64,000 nucleotides of DNA, taken from NCBI RefSeq assembly GCF_049341065.1, contig NZ_JBMPIX010000004.1:310001-374000 (forward strand). Direction: 5' to 3'. The number at the start of each line of letters is the position of its first letter. Position 1 is the first letter of the stretch. Both the position numbers and the translations under genes were made by a program. Below the pieces are notes generated by a model. It searched no databases. It was not told the DNA's origin and saw nothing but the letters and a program-made list of their open reading frames with translations. Shown here one piece after another: positions 8,253 through 16,848 of the stretch. Source of the DNA: Pacificoceanicola sp049341065 (GTDB lineage Bacteria; Pseudomonadota; Alphaproteobacteria; Rhodobacterales; Rhodobacteraceae).

Positions 8253-9257
8253 TCAGGCGATGCGAAGGCCGTTGGCGTCGAAGCGGTGGATCTTGTCCGC
8301 TTCGGGCGTCAGCCAGACGTCGTCGCCGTGATGAGCGTTGAATTCGCCGCCGACACGGACGGTCATGGTCTCGGCCAGGCCGGTTCCATGAACGTGCAGG
8401 AAGGTGTCAGAGCCTAGGTGCTCGGAAACGCCGACGGTGCCTTTCCATTCGCCGCCTTCCAAGGAGGCCGCAATATGCTCGGGGCGGATTCCAATGGCAT
8501 GGGCGTTGTGTTTGGCGGCTTCCGGGCCTTCAAAGATGTTCATCTTGGGCGACCCGATAAAGCCGGCGACAAAGCGGTTGCGCGGTGTGTGATACAGTTC
8601 AAGCGGGCTGCCCACCTGTTCGATCACACCGGCTTGCAAGACAACGATCTTGTCTGCCATGGTCATGGCTTCGACCTGATCGTGCGTCACGTAGACCATC
8701 GTGGTGGCCAGTTTCTTGTGCAGTTCCGAGATCTCCATCCGCATGCCGACACGCAGCGCCGCATCAAGGTTCGAAAGCGGTTCGTCGAACAGGAAGGCGG
8801 CGGGTTCGCGCACAATGGCACGTCCGATGGCAACACGCTGGCGCTGACCACCGGACAGTTGGCCGGGGCGGCGATCAAGGTAGTCGGTCAGGTTCAGTGC
8901 CTTGGCGGCTGCCGCGATGCGCTTGTCCTGCTCGGCTTGATCAACGCCCGCCATCTTCATCGGAAAGGCAATGTTCTTGCGCACCGACATATGCGGATAC
9001 AAGGCATAGCTCTGGAACACCATGGCCAGTCCACGCTTGGCGGGGGGCAGGCCGGTGGCGTCCTTGTCGTCGATTTCGATATTGCCCGAGGTGGTGTCCT
9101 CGAGCCCGGCGATCAGGCGCAGGAGGGTGGATTTACCGCAACCCGAAGGCCCGACAAAAACCACGAACTCACCATCTTCGATCTGCAGGTCCAGTGGCGG
9201 AATGACCATCACTTCACCAAAAGATTTCGTGACCTGCTTAAGCTGAATACGTCCCAT
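8253..9257 (-). CDS. smoK: Polyol ABC transporter ATP-binding protein (MalK/UgpC type)
   Basis: Cytoplasmic ATPase of the polyol importer, 334 residues. Walker A is GPSGCGKSTLL, the signature LSGGQRQRVAIGRA, Walker B FLFDEPLSNLD and the switch His is in VYVTHDQ. The C-terminal TOBE/regulatory domain includes GIRPEHI. This is the CUT1 type of sugar ATPase, which pairs with two permeases and a binding protein, all present upstream in the same operon. A GAGGAA ribosome site precedes the ATG. The gap to smoG is 10 bases. Confidence 0.94.
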   Translation of the reverse strand: MGRIQLKQVTKSFGEVMVIPPLDLQIEDGEFVVFVGPSGCGKSTLLRLIAGLEDTTSGNIEIDDKDATGLPPAKRGLAMVFQSYALYPHMSVRKNIAFPMKMAGVDQAEQDKRIAAAAKALNLTDYLDRRPGQLSGGQRQRVAIGRAIVREPAAFLFDEPLSNLDAALRVGMRMEISELHKKLATTMVYVTHDQVEAMTMADKIVVLQAGVIEQVGSPLELYHTPRNRFVAGFIGSPKMNIFEGPEAAKHNAHAIGIRPEHIAASLEGGEWKGTVGVSEHLGSDTFLHVHGTGLAETMTVRVGGEFNAHHGDDVWLTPEADKIHRFDANGLRIA

Positions 9258-9267
9258 TAGTCGTTCC

Positions 9268-10098
9268 TCACTTCACAGCGCCGAAGGTCAGGCCCCGGAC
9301 GAGTTGTTTCTGGCTGAACCAGCCAAGGATTAGGATTGGCGCGATAGCCATCGTCGAAGCCGCGCTGAGTTTTGCGTAAAACAGGCCCTCGGGGCTTGAG
9401 TAGCTGGCGATAAAGGCTGTCAGCGGCGCGGCCGTTGCAGCGGTCAGGTTGAGCGTCCAGAACGCTTCGTTCCAGGCGAGGATGAAGTTCAACAGAAGGG
9501 TCGAGGCGATGCCCGGCACGGCCATTGGCGTCAACACGTAAAGGATCTCGTCTTTCAGCGAAGCCCCGTCCATCCGCGATGCTTCAAGGATTTCGCCCGG
9601 AATTTCGCGGAAGTAGGTGTACAGCATCCAGATAATGATCGGCAGGTTGATCAGCATCAGAACAATGGTCAGGCCAAGTCGGGTGTCCAAAAGCCCAAGT
9701 TTGATGAACATCAGGTAGATCGGATACAGAACCCCAACCGCAGGAAGCATCTTGGTTGAGAGCATCCACAAAAGGATGTCCTTGGTCCGCTTCGAGGGCA
9801 CAAAGGCCATCGACCAGGCCGCCGGCACCGCGATGATCAGGCCAAGGATCGTCGATCCGCCCGCGATGAATATCGAGTTCCACAGGTAGCGCATGTAGTT
9901 GGAGCGCTCTTGTACAACACCGTAGTTCTCAAGCGTCCAGTCAAAGAACAGGAAGACCGGTGGATCGCTGATGGCCTGCGCTTCTGTCTTGAAGCTGGTC
10001 AGGATGGTCCAGAGGATCGGGAAAAAGATCAGAAACCCGATGGTCCATGCGATGGCGGTATTCAGCGCTTTGCGATTGTTCGTAACAGCTCGTGCCAT
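9268..10098 (-). CDS. smoG: Polyol ABC transporter permease, MalG type
   Basis: Inner-membrane permease of the CUT1 family, 276 residues with six predicted membrane segments (for example TAIAWTIGFLIFFPILWTIL at the start). The EAA loop that docks with the ATPase is visible as EILEASRMDGASLKDEI. It lies between smoF and smoK with 10-base gaps on each side and is therefore translationally linked to both. Together with SmoF it forms the channel fed by SmoE. Confidence 0.93.
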   Translation of the reverse strand: MARAVTNNRKALNTAIAWTIGFLIFFPILWTILTSFKTEAQAISDPPVFLFFDWTLENYGVVQERSNYMRYLWNSIFIAGGSTILGLIIAVPAAWSMAFVPSKRTKDILLWMLSTKMLPAVGVLYPIYLMFIKLGLLDTRLGLTIVLMLINLPIIIWMLYTYFREIPGEILEASRMDGASLKDEILYVLTPMAVPGIASTLLLNFILAWNEAFWTLNLTAATAAPLTAFIASYSSPEGLFYAKLSAASTMAIAPILILGWFSQKQLVRGLTFGAVK

Positions 10099-10108
10099 GT
10101 CTTGTCCC

Positions 10109-10975
10109 TCACGCGTCCAGATTTTTGCCGACGATGCGCATCAAGAAGATCGCAACGATATTGGCAAGTATGATGGCATAGACCCCGCCCGCAGATCCCA
10201 GGCCGACATTCTGGCTTTCGAGCACACGCTGGAAAATCAGGTACGACAGGGTCTTGGTTCCAAAGGCACCGCCCGTGGTGACGAAGATTTCGGCAAAGAT
10301 CGACAGAAGAAAGATCGTCTGGATCAGCAACACGATGGTGATCGCCCGTGCCAGGTGCGGCAGGATGATATACCAGAACCGCTTGATGAATGGCGCGCCA
10401 TCCATTTCGGCGGCTTCCAGCTGTTCACTGTCAAGAGATTGAACGGCGGTCAGCAGGATCAGCGTCGCAAAGGGCAGCCACTGCCAACTGACGATCATGA
10501 TGATCGACTGCATCGACGCCTGGCTCAGCCATTCAACAGGGGCGGCCCCGAAGAATTTCCAAAGATGCGCCAGCAGACCATTCACCGGGTCCATGAACAT
10601 GTTTTTCCAGACCAGTGCAGAGACGGTCGGCATGACAAAGAACGGCGCGATGACCAGAATTCTGACAATACCCTGACCCCACATCGGTTGGTCAAGCAGC
10701 AGAGCAAGGATGACACCCAGAACGATTGTGATGACCAAAACGCCGCCCACAATAACGAGGGTTGCCTGGATACTGGGCCAAAAGGCACTTGATCCGACAA
10801 AGCGGACGTAGTTGTCGAAGCCGGCCCATCCGAGATCCCCACCGCGCAGCGGCAGATAATTTCTGAATGAGAACCATAGGGTCATGATCAAAGGGACAAG
10901 CATCCAACCCAAGAGCAGGATAACTGCCGGGGCCATCATGAATCTGGCGGCTGATCGTGATTGCTGGGTCGCCAT
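10109..10975 (-). CDS. smoF: Polyol ABC transporter permease, MalF type
   Basis: Inner-membrane permease of the CUT1 family, 288 residues. It shows an N-terminal membrane segment (MMAPAVILLLGWMLVPLIM), a periplasmic loop, then further segments and an EAA loop, EQLEAAEMDGAPFIKRFWYI. GAGAAGGA is present shortly before the ATG. It follows smoE after 116 bases that contain a strong hairpin (11049-11078), a layout often used to keep permease expression below that of the binding protein. Confidence 0.92.
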   Translation of the reverse strand: MATQQSRSAARFMMAPAVILLLGWMLVPLIMTLWFSFRNYLPLRGGDLGWAGFDNYVRFVGSSAFWPSIQATLVIVGGVLVITIVLGVILALLLDQPMWGQGIVRILVIAPFFVMPTVSALVWKNMFMDPVNGLLAHLWKFFGAAPVEWLSQASMQSIIMIVSWQWLPFATLILLTAVQSLDSEQLEAAEMDGAPFIKRFWYIILPHLARAITIVLLIQTIFLLSIFAEIFVTTGGAFGTKTLSYLIFQRVLESQNVGLGSAGGVYAIILANIVAIFLMRIVGKNLDA

Positions 10976-11048
10976 TTTGCATTCCTTCTCTGTTGGCGGA
11001 CTCGTCCGCCTCAGATGTCAGATCGTAATGTCTTGAAGAAACTTGAAA

Positions 11049-11078
11049 CTCGTGGGGCGGTCAACGCCGCCCCACGAG
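11049..11078 (-). promoter_or_regulatory. Intercistronic hairpin between smoE and smoF
   Basis: A perfect 12-base stem (CTCGTGGGGCGG paired with CCGCCCCACGAG) with a 6-base loop lies between the stop of smoE and the start of smoF. In the direction of transcription it is followed by a moderately T-rich stretch without a clean run of T. Such structures commonly act as partial terminators or as 3' mRNA stabilisers for the binding-protein gene. The structure is read directly; the role is inference. Confidence 0.75.
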
Positions 11079-11091
11079 CAGGGAGGATGCT

Positions 11092-12396
11092 TTAGTAGCC
11101 AGCGGCTTCCATTGCATCGGTCGTGATGGCCTGCGCCTTGGCAAGGGCCTCATCCACGGTCTGCTGGCCCGCATAGACAGCCGAGAATTCCTGGCTGACG
11201 TCGGTTGCGATGCCCGCGAATTCCGGGATGGCGGCAAACTGGATGCCCACGTAGGGAACCGGCTTGACCGTCGGGTTGTTCGGATCGGCCGCCAGAATGC
11301 TGTCCAGCGTCATCTGAGCAAAGGGAACCGCCTGGTAGTTGGGGTTCTCATAAAGCGAGGTCCGCGCACCCGGAGGGACGTTGGCCCAGCCTTCGTTCGC
11401 CGCGACCAGCTCGATATAGTCTTTCGAGGTTGCCCATTCGATGAACTGCTTTGCAGCCGCTTCTTTCTGGGTCCCGGCCGGAATGCCCAGCGCCCATGCC
11501 CAAAGCCAGTTGGCGCGCTTCTCGACACCCTCGTGGTTCGGAGCCAAGGCGAAACCAACATGTTCAGCAACGGTCGATTCGTTGGGGTTGGTCACAAAAG
11601 ATGCCGCCACGGTGGCGTCAATCCACATGCCGCATTTGCCTTGCTGGAACAGCGACAGGTTTTCGTTGAAACCGTTGGTCGCATAGCCTGCGGGGCCGGA
11701 CTCAGCCATCATTTCGGAGAAGAAGGTCAGAGCGGCTTTCCACTCGGGCTGATCGAACTGAGCATTCCAATCTTCGTCGAACCAACGTGCGCCGAAGGAG
11801 TTTGCAGTCACGGTGATGATCCCGCCGCCTTCGCCCCAGCCGGCTTTGCCGCGCAGGCAGATGCCGTTGATGTCGGCGTCACGGTCGGTCATCGCTGCTG
11901 CCGCTTCGCGGATGAATTCCCAGGTCGGTGCCTTTGGCATTTCCAGGCCGGCTTTTTCCATCAGGTCGGTGCGGTACATGACCATCGAGCTTTCGCCGTA
12001 GAACGGTGCCGCGTAAAGCGTGCCGTCGTGCGACAGACCATTGCGCATGGCGGGCAGCAGGTCGTCAACGTCGTACTCTGCCGACAGATCGTTCAGCGGA
12101 ACGAGCCAGCCATTTGCGCCCCAGATCGGGGTTTCGTACATGCCGATGGTCATCAGGTCGAACTGACCACCTTTGGTGGAGATGTCCGTGGTGACGCGCT
12201 GGCGCAGCACGTTTTCTTCCAGTGTGACCCACTCGACTTCGTGGCCGGTTTTGGCGGTGAAGTCATCGGTCAGACCCTGCATACGGATCATGTCGCCGTT
12301 GTTCACGGTCGCGATGGTGATGGTATCGGCCGACGCCGCGAATGCGGTTGCCGTCAACGCGGTTGCACTCAGGAGAGTGCGGATCGTAGTGGACAT
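11092..12396 (-). CDS. smoE: Polyol ABC transporter periplasmic binding protein
   Basis: Extracellular solute-binding protein family 1, 434 residues, with an N-terminal signal peptide (STTIRTLLSATALTATAFAASA, cleavage probably after the last Ala). The mature part starts DTITIATVNNGDM and contains family features such as the GKCGMWIDATVAASF strand-hinge region. The start at 12396 is chosen because GGGAGGAAA lies just upstream; an open frame 17 codons longer would run into the operator. First gene of the polyol operon, under the promoter and operator described upstream. It should deliver mannitol, sorbitol or a related polyol to SmoFGK. Confidence 0.93.
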   Translation of the reverse strand: MSTTIRTLLSATALTATAFAASADTITIATVNNGDMIRMQGLTDDFTAKTGHEVEWVTLEENVLRQRVTTDISTKGGQFDLMTIGMYETPIWGANGWLVPLNDLSAEYDVDDLLPAMRNGLSHDGTLYAAPFYGESSMVMYRTDLMEKAGLEMPKAPTWEFIREAAAAMTDRDADINGICLRGKAGWGEGGGIITVTANSFGARWFDEDWNAQFDQPEWKAALTFFSEMMAESGPAGYATNGFNENLSLFQQGKCGMWIDATVAASFVTNPNESTVAEHVGFALAPNHEGVEKRANWLWAWALGIPAGTQKEAAAKQFIEWATSKDYIELVAANEGWANVPPGARTSLYENPNYQAVPFAQMTLDSILAADPNNPTVKPVPYVGIQFAAIPEFAGIATDVSQEFSAVYAGQQTVDEALAKAQAITTDAMEAAGY

Positions 12397-12418
12397 AAAT
12401 TTCCTCCCAATTGTGAGC

Positions 12419-12441
12419 GAATGCCAAGCTCGTGGGCAATT
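12419..12441 (-). promoter_or_regulatory. Proximal smo operator (O1)
   Basis: Imperfect inverted repeat GAATGCC-N9-GGCAATT, a near copy of the perfect one 120 bases upstream. The shared part reads GCC.AAGC.CGTGGGCAATT on the plus strand. It overlaps the predicted -10 element of the smoE promoter, so a repressor bound here would block RNA polymerase. No regulator gene of the LacI, SorC/DeoR or GntR type lies next to the operon in this window, so the binding protein is unknown. Confidence 0.6.
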
Positions 12442-12467
12442 ACTCACATTTTTTAACCTTTAGTCAA
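12439..12467 (-). promoter_or_regulatory. Predicted sigma70 promoter of the smo operon
   Basis: On the minus strand, TTGACT (12467-12462) and AGTAAT (12444-12439) are separated by exactly 17 bases, a good match to -35 and -10 elements. The predicted start would fall near 12432, leaving a leader of about 36 bases before smoE. The -10 element overlaps operator O1. Confidence 0.55.
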
Positions 12468-12538
12468 CCAAATTCGTCGCTGCACCGCGGCGACTGACCA
12501 GCAACCCAAACGTAAGCATCTGCAAAATAGGTAAAAAT

Positions 12539-12561
12539 AATTGCCTAAGCCGTGGGCAATT
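12539..12561 (-). promoter_or_regulatory. Distal smo operator (O2), perfect inverted repeat
   Basis: Perfect 7-base inverted repeat AATTGCC-N9-GGCAATT. It lies exactly 120 bases from O1 and about 75 bases upstream of the -35 element, on nearly the same helical face (120 bases is about 11.4 turns). This suggests either DNA looping between two bound repressors or an activator/repressor pair. It is 91 bases from the end of arsJ, so it most likely serves smoE. Confidence 0.6.
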
Positions 12562-12651
12562 GATCGCCACCACGTATGTCGACATCATCTATCGCAAAAA
12601 CCGGACGCGAAAAGAGAATCAATTGGCCTCAAAATACACGCTATACGCGAG

Positions 12652-13893
12652 TCATGAAGTTTGCAATTGTCGTGCACCAACGGCGCTGATCGCAACCATC
12701 AAGGCAGCGGTCGCAAGGCAAAGCGGCAGCCCGCCGAGTTGATAGCTTGCGCCGGACAACACTGTCCCAAGCAGTCGTCCGGCGGCGTTGGCCATGTAGT
12801 AGAATCCGACGTCCATGGTGACGCGGCTATCCTCGGTGAACGCGAGGATCAGATAGGAGTGCAGGGCGGAATTGACCGCAAAGATCGCTCCAAAGACCAA
12901 AAGGCCAATGATCAGCGACACGGTCAACCAGGGCGCGGGTTCAGATGCTGTCCAGACCAACGTCGCCAGTGCCGCTGGCACAGTGACCAACACCCCCGCC
13001 CAGGTTTGTGCCTGCGCGATGATTTCGGCGGCGCTGCGGCTTTTGGCGCGCAACAGACGCGGCGCGTTTGCCTGCACGATACCGTACAGAATGACCCAGA
13101 AGGCCATAAAGGTGCCGATGGTGAAGAACGTGGCGCGGTTGCCTGACTCTGTACCGTCCGAAAGCACCGCGTAAAAGTAAATCGGGATTCCAACCACGAA
13201 CCAGACGTCCCGCGCGCCAAACAGGAAGATCCGAGAGAAACTGAGCCAGTTGATATTGCGATTCTTGGAAAAGACCTCGTGGAACTTTGCGCCTTTTCTT
13301 CCCCGTGGCAGGCCCGCTGGCATTTTCAGGATCACAGCGACAAGGATCAGGGCAAGAACCGCTGCCATGAACAGCAACGCCTTGGTAAATCCTACCGTCG
13401 CCAACAGCGCTGCGCCCAGCAGAAATCCAAGGCCCTTCACGGCGTTTTTGGAACCGGTCAGCACGGCGACCCAACGGAACAGTCCGTCGCCGTCCTTGGG
13501 GGCCAGTAGTTTGACGGCTGATTTCGAAGACATCTTGGCCAAGTCCTTGGCCACACCCGATGCCCCTTGCACCAGCATCACGAAGCTGACCGAAACCGCG
13601 ATGCTCCAATCAGGGTTCAACTGCGTCAGCGCCAAAAGCGCCAGTACCTGAAGGCCAAGCCCTGCATACAGCGTCGAGGTCAGCCCATAGCGCGCGGCAA
13701 TCCAACCTGCGGACAGGTTTGTGACCACCCCGGCGATCTCGTACAGGACAAAGAGATAGGCCAACTGCACCGGCGAAAATCCAAGCGCATGAAAGTGCAG
13801 CAGCACCAGCATCCGCAACGCACCGTCGGTCAGCATAAAGGCCCAGTAGGCCGCCGTGACTGAGATATAGGCAGGCAGGCCCTCTTGTTTCAC
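12652..13893 (-). CDS. arsJ: Organoarsenical efflux MFS transporter ArsJ
   Basis: Major facilitator protein of about 413 residues with 11-12 hydrophobic segments. The N-terminus (KQEGLPAYISVTAAYWAFMLTDGALRML) and internal GASGVAKDLAKMSSKSAVK closely resemble ArsJ as recalled. ArsJ exports 1-arseno-3-phosphoglycerate, the unstable product that GAPDH makes from arsenate and glyceraldehyde-3-phosphate, giving arsenate resistance. The GTG start at 13893 overlaps the gapdh stop by four bases (GTGA), so the pair is translationally coupled. The longer frame to 13947 lies inside gapdh and is rejected. No arsR, arsC, acr3 or arsB is visible nearby. Confidence 0.87.
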   Translation of the reverse strand: MKQEGLPAYISVTAAYWAFMLTDGALRMLVLLHFHALGFSPVQLAYLFVLYEIAGVVTNLSAGWIAARYGLTSTLYAGLGLQVLALLALTQLNPDWSIAVSVSFVMLVQGASGVAKDLAKMSSKSAVKLLAPKDGDGLFRWVAVLTGSKNAVKGLGFLLGAALLATVGFTKALLFMAAVLALILVAVILKMPAGLPRGRKGAKFHEVFSKNRNINWLSFSRIFLFGARDVWFVVGIPIYFYAVLSDGTESGNRATFFTIGTFMAFWVILYGIVQANAPRLLRAKSRSAAEIIAQAQTWAGVLVTVPAALATLVWTASEPAPWLTVSLIIGLLVFGAIFAVNSALHSYLILAFTEDSRVTMDVGFYYMANAAGRLLGTVLSGASYQLGGLPLCLATAALMVAISAVGARQLQTS

Positions 13894-14888
13894 AAAGCGG
13901 CTCCGACCATCAGGGCGACGTCCACCAAACGGTTGGCATAGCCCCATTCGTTGTCATACCAGGCATAGATCTTCACCTGCGTGCCATTGATCACCATCGT
14001 CGAGGGCGCGTCGATGATCGATGAGCGCGGATCGTTGGTGTAATCGGTCGAGACCAGGGGGCGGGTTTCGTAACCGAGGATTCCCTTGAGCGGGCCTTCT
14101 GCGGCTGCCTTGAACAGGGCGTTCACCTCTTCGGCGGTGGTCTCGCGGGCTACTTCGAACACACAATCGGTCAGCGAAGCGTTTAGCAGCGGAACGCGCA
14201 CCGCATGGCCGTTCAGCTTGCCCTTCAGTTCCGGGTAGATCAGCGTGATGGCGGTGGCGCTGCCCGTGGTTGTGGGGATCAGCGAATTCAGCGCCGACCT
14301 CGCGCGGCGCAGGTCTTTGGCGGGGCGATCAACGATCGTCTGCGTATTGGTCACATCATGGATCGTGGTGATCGAGCCATGTTTGATCCCGATCGCCTCG
14401 TGGATGACCTTGACCACGGGCGCAAGACAATTGGTCGTGCAACTTGCCGCCGTAACGATCTGGTGCGCAACGGGGTCGTAAACGTCGGAATTCACGCCAT
14501 AGACGATATTCGCGGTTGGGCCGTCCTTTACCGGGGCCGAGACGACGACCTTCTTCACACCGGCGGCGAAATAGGGGGCAAGCTTGGCTTCGGTCTTGAA
14601 AGCGCCGGTGCAATCAATGACCACGTCCACACCTTCAAGAGGAAGCTCTTCCAACTTTTTGGTATTGTGGATCGGCAGCCGCGTCCCGTTGATGGAAATC
14701 GTGCTTTCATCAAAGGCAAACGCGGCATCCCAACGACCATGAACCGTGTCGAATTCCAGCAAATGCGCGTGCATCTCCGGATCACCTACGGCTTCGTTGA
14801 TCCATGCGATTTTCGCGCCACGTTCCAAAAGCGGGCGCAGGGCAAGCTTGCCCATTCTGCCAAGGCCATTCAGTGCATATACGGTCAT
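13890..14888 (-). CDS. ArsJ-associated glyceraldehyde-3-phosphate dehydrogenase
   Basis: GAPDH-family enzyme, 332 residues. The NAD-binding start is ALNGLGRMGKLALRPL, the catalytic motif is ASCTTNCLAPV and the C-terminal SWYDNE-like motif appears as AWYDNEWGYANRL. The unusual start (usual GFGRIGR is GLGRMGK) and the coupling to arsJ place it in the group that forms 1-arseno-3-phosphoglycerate rather than in central glycolysis. It is transcribed before arsJ. A palindrome with direct repeats lies 50-67 bases upstream, which suggests a separate promoter from the dehydratase gene before it. The specialised role follows from known ArsJ operons, not from sequence alone. Confidence 0.87.
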   Translation of the reverse strand: MTVYALNGLGRMGKLALRPLLERGAKIAWINEAVGDPEMHAHLLEFDTVHGRWDAAFAFDESTISINGTRLPIHNTKKLEELPLEGVDVVIDCTGAFKTEAKLAPYFAAGVKKVVVSAPVKDGPTANIVYGVNSDVYDPVAHQIVTAASCTTNCLAPVVKVIHEAIGIKHGSITTIHDVTNTQTIVDRPAKDLRRARSALNSLIPTTTGSATAITLIYPELKGKLNGHAVRVPLLNASLTDCVFEVARETTAEEVNALFKAAAEGPLKGILGYETRPLVSTDYTNDPRSSIIDAPSTMVINGTQVKIYAWYDNEWGYANRLVDVALMVGAAL

Positions 14889-14937
14889 TGTCTTCCGCGT
14901 CTTTCAGTGTCCACTGGCATGTCTCGTGCCTGCATTA

Positions 14938-14955
14938 TGTGACACGCGTGTGACA
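14938..14955 (-). promoter_or_regulatory. Possible operator upstream of gapdh-arsJ
   Basis: Contains the perfect 10-base palindrome ACACGCGTGT, and also a direct repeat TGTGACA-CGCG-TGTGACA on the plus strand. It sits in the 76-base gap between the 3-dehydroshikimate dehydratase gene and gapdh. Compact, symmetric and intergenic, it could bind a regulator of the arsenate genes. No binding protein is known from the window. Confidence 0.35.
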
Positions 14956-14964
14956 AGCCGGAAA

Positions 14965-16848
14965 TCAGGCCGACGGCATCCCCTTGACCTTTCCCTGACG
15001 TTTCTGAGCCGCGATACGGAAAGGGGCATTCGGAGCGCCAAAGCCGGAATAGCCACCGACCCTTTGTATGATCTCAAAGAACAAGCCGCCTGCGAAGGCC
15101 TTGGAATAGACTTGAAAGAACTCGCCACCGTCGTCGCGATCATAAAGGATGTTCAGCCCCTGCATCCGCTCCATCAATCCCGGCGGGAAGTCAAAGCGGG
15201 CGGCAAGGTCGTCATAATAGTTTTGCGGCATGGGCAGGGGTTCAAACCCCTTGGCGATCAGCGCCTCGAGCGTCGAGAAAACGTCGTCGGTGGCCAGCGC
15301 GATGTGCTGCACCGGCGCGCCAAAGCTGTCGGAAAGGAACCGCCCGGCCAGCGTGCGATGCGTGTCTGCGCCGTTCAAGGTGATGCGTAGAGCGCCATCC
15401 GGGGCCTCGACCACCTGCGAGCGGACCAGCCCATCCGGGTCTATCACGTCGACCATCGGGCTTTTCTTCATGTCGAAGATGGTGCTGTAAAACAGGGTCC
15501 AGCTCAGCATGTCCTCATAGCTCATGGTCTGGGCCAGATGGTCGATCCGCGACAGACCAACCCCTTTGGGACTGTCGGTGGCGCCGAACTCGGCTTCCCA
15601 AACGCGTTCCAGCCCGCTGGTTGAATCGAGCAGATGCAGCACGCTGCCGGACAGCCCGCGGATCGCGGGAATGTCCAGTTCGCCGGGGCCGATGGGCTGC
15701 GAAAAGGGTTCGACCCCCAGCGCGGCAGCCCGGACAGCGGCATCCTTGGCGGACGAAACCTGAAGGCCAATGTCACAAACCGAGGTGCCACGCGCATTCC
15801 AGCTGTGATCGGCGTGGCCTTCGGTTTCCTCGTTCAACACGATGCGAATATCACCTTGCTGCCAAAGGGTGACCGCCTTGTTGCGGTGCTGCTCCGCCTT
15901 TTCAAAGCCAAGCGTCGCAAGGGTTTGCTCCAGCGCACGGGCCTCGGCGCCGCGCGTAGCAAATTCGACAAATGAAACGCCCTCGGTCCTCACTCGGGAG
16001 GGCAGGGCGGGCATGTCGATGTTCAAAGCAGGTTCCGCCCGCGCGACATCATCCATTAGCGAAATCAGCGAACGATAGCCGTCGCGCGCAATTCCGCGCG
16101 TTGACCCGCTCCGGAATTGATCGTTGAAAATCTCAAGGCTGATCGGCCCCTCATAGCCGGTGGCCATGACAGCCCGCATGAAGCCGGTCAAATCCAGATC
16201 GCCTTCGCCCGGCATGTTTCGGAAATGGCGAGACCAGTACAGAAGGTCCATTTCGATCAGGGGCGCGTCGGCCAGTTGCACGAAAAAGATCTTGTCGCCG
16301 GGGATGCGGCGGATGGTGTCGGGGTCAATCTTGCGGGCAAGGGTGTGAAAGCTGTCGACAACCAATCCGATGTTCGGATGTTCGGCGCGGCGCACGATCT
16401 CCCATGCGTCACGATGGTCGTTCACATAGCGACCCCAGGCCAGCGCCTCATAGCCGACGCGCAAACCTCGTTTGGCGGCGCGTTCGCCCAGTTCATGGAA
16501 ATCCGCCGCCGCGCGATCAATGCCGCCAATGGCTTGCTTGTGGCAGGACGAACACACCAGCACAAGCTCGGGTCCCAGTGCCTGCATCAGATCGAACTTG
16601 CGCTCGGCCCGGTCAAAGGCCTTGGCGCGCAGCGGTTCTGGCAGGCCTTCGAAATCGCGGAAGGGCTGGAACAGCATGATCTCAAGTCCGTGATCGCGGA
16701 CCATGCGACCAACGTCCTCGGGGCTGCCGTCGAAGGCGACGAAGTCCTGCTCGAAAATCTCGATCCCGTCATATCCGGCGGCGGCGATTGCCTCTAGTTT
16801 GCTGCGGAAGTCACCGGATATCGAGACAGTGGCGATGCCGGTTTTCAT
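14965..16848 (-). CDS. quiC: 3-dehydroshikimate dehydratase with HPPD-like C-terminal domain
   Basis: 627-residue two-domain protein. Residues 1 to about 270 form a sugar-phosphate isomerase/epimerase-like TIM barrel (KTGIATVSISGDF, YDGIEIFEQDF, LVVDSFHTL, GPISLEIFND with metal-ligand Glu, Asp and His candidates). The remainder is a 4-hydroxyphenylpyruvate-dioxygenase-like vicinal oxygen chelate region (GLSRIDHLAQTM, VQHIALATDD, GGEFFQVYSK). This architecture matches bacterial 3-dehydroshikimate dehydratases of the QuiC/QsuB group, which make protocatechuate. It overlaps the shikimate dehydrogenase stop by four bases (ATGA). The C-terminal domain may be structural or regulatory; an independent dioxygenase activity is not implied. 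Confidence 0.87.
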   Translation of the reverse strand: MKTGIATVSISGDFRSKLEAIAAAGYDGIEIFEQDFVAFDGSPEDVGRMVRDHGLEIMLFQPFRDFEGLPEPLRAKAFDRAERKFDLMQALGPELVLVCSSCHKQAIGGIDRAAADFHELGERAAKRGLRVGYEALAWGRYVNDHRDAWEIVRRAEHPNIGLVVDSFHTLARKIDPDTIRRIPGDKIFFVQLADAPLIEMDLLYWSRHFRNMPGEGDLDLTGFMRAVMATGYEGPISLEIFNDQFRSGSTRGIARDGYRSLISLMDDVARAEPALNIDMPALPSRVRTEGVSFVEFATRGAEARALEQTLATLGFEKAEQHRNKAVTLWQQGDIRIVLNEETEGHADHSWNARGTSVCDIGLQVSSAKDAAVRAAALGVEPFSQPIGPGELDIPAIRGLSGSVLHLLDSTSGLERVWEAEFGATDSPKGVGLSRIDHLAQTMSYEDMLSWTLFYSTIFDMKKSPMVDVIDPDGLVRSQVVEAPDGALRITLNGADTHRTLAGRFLSDSFGAPVQHIALATDDVFSTLEALIAKGFEPLPMPQNYYDDLAARFDFPPGLMERMQGLNILYDRDDGGEFFQVYSKAFAGGLFFEIIQRVGGYSGFGAPNAPFRIAAQKRQGKVKGMPSA

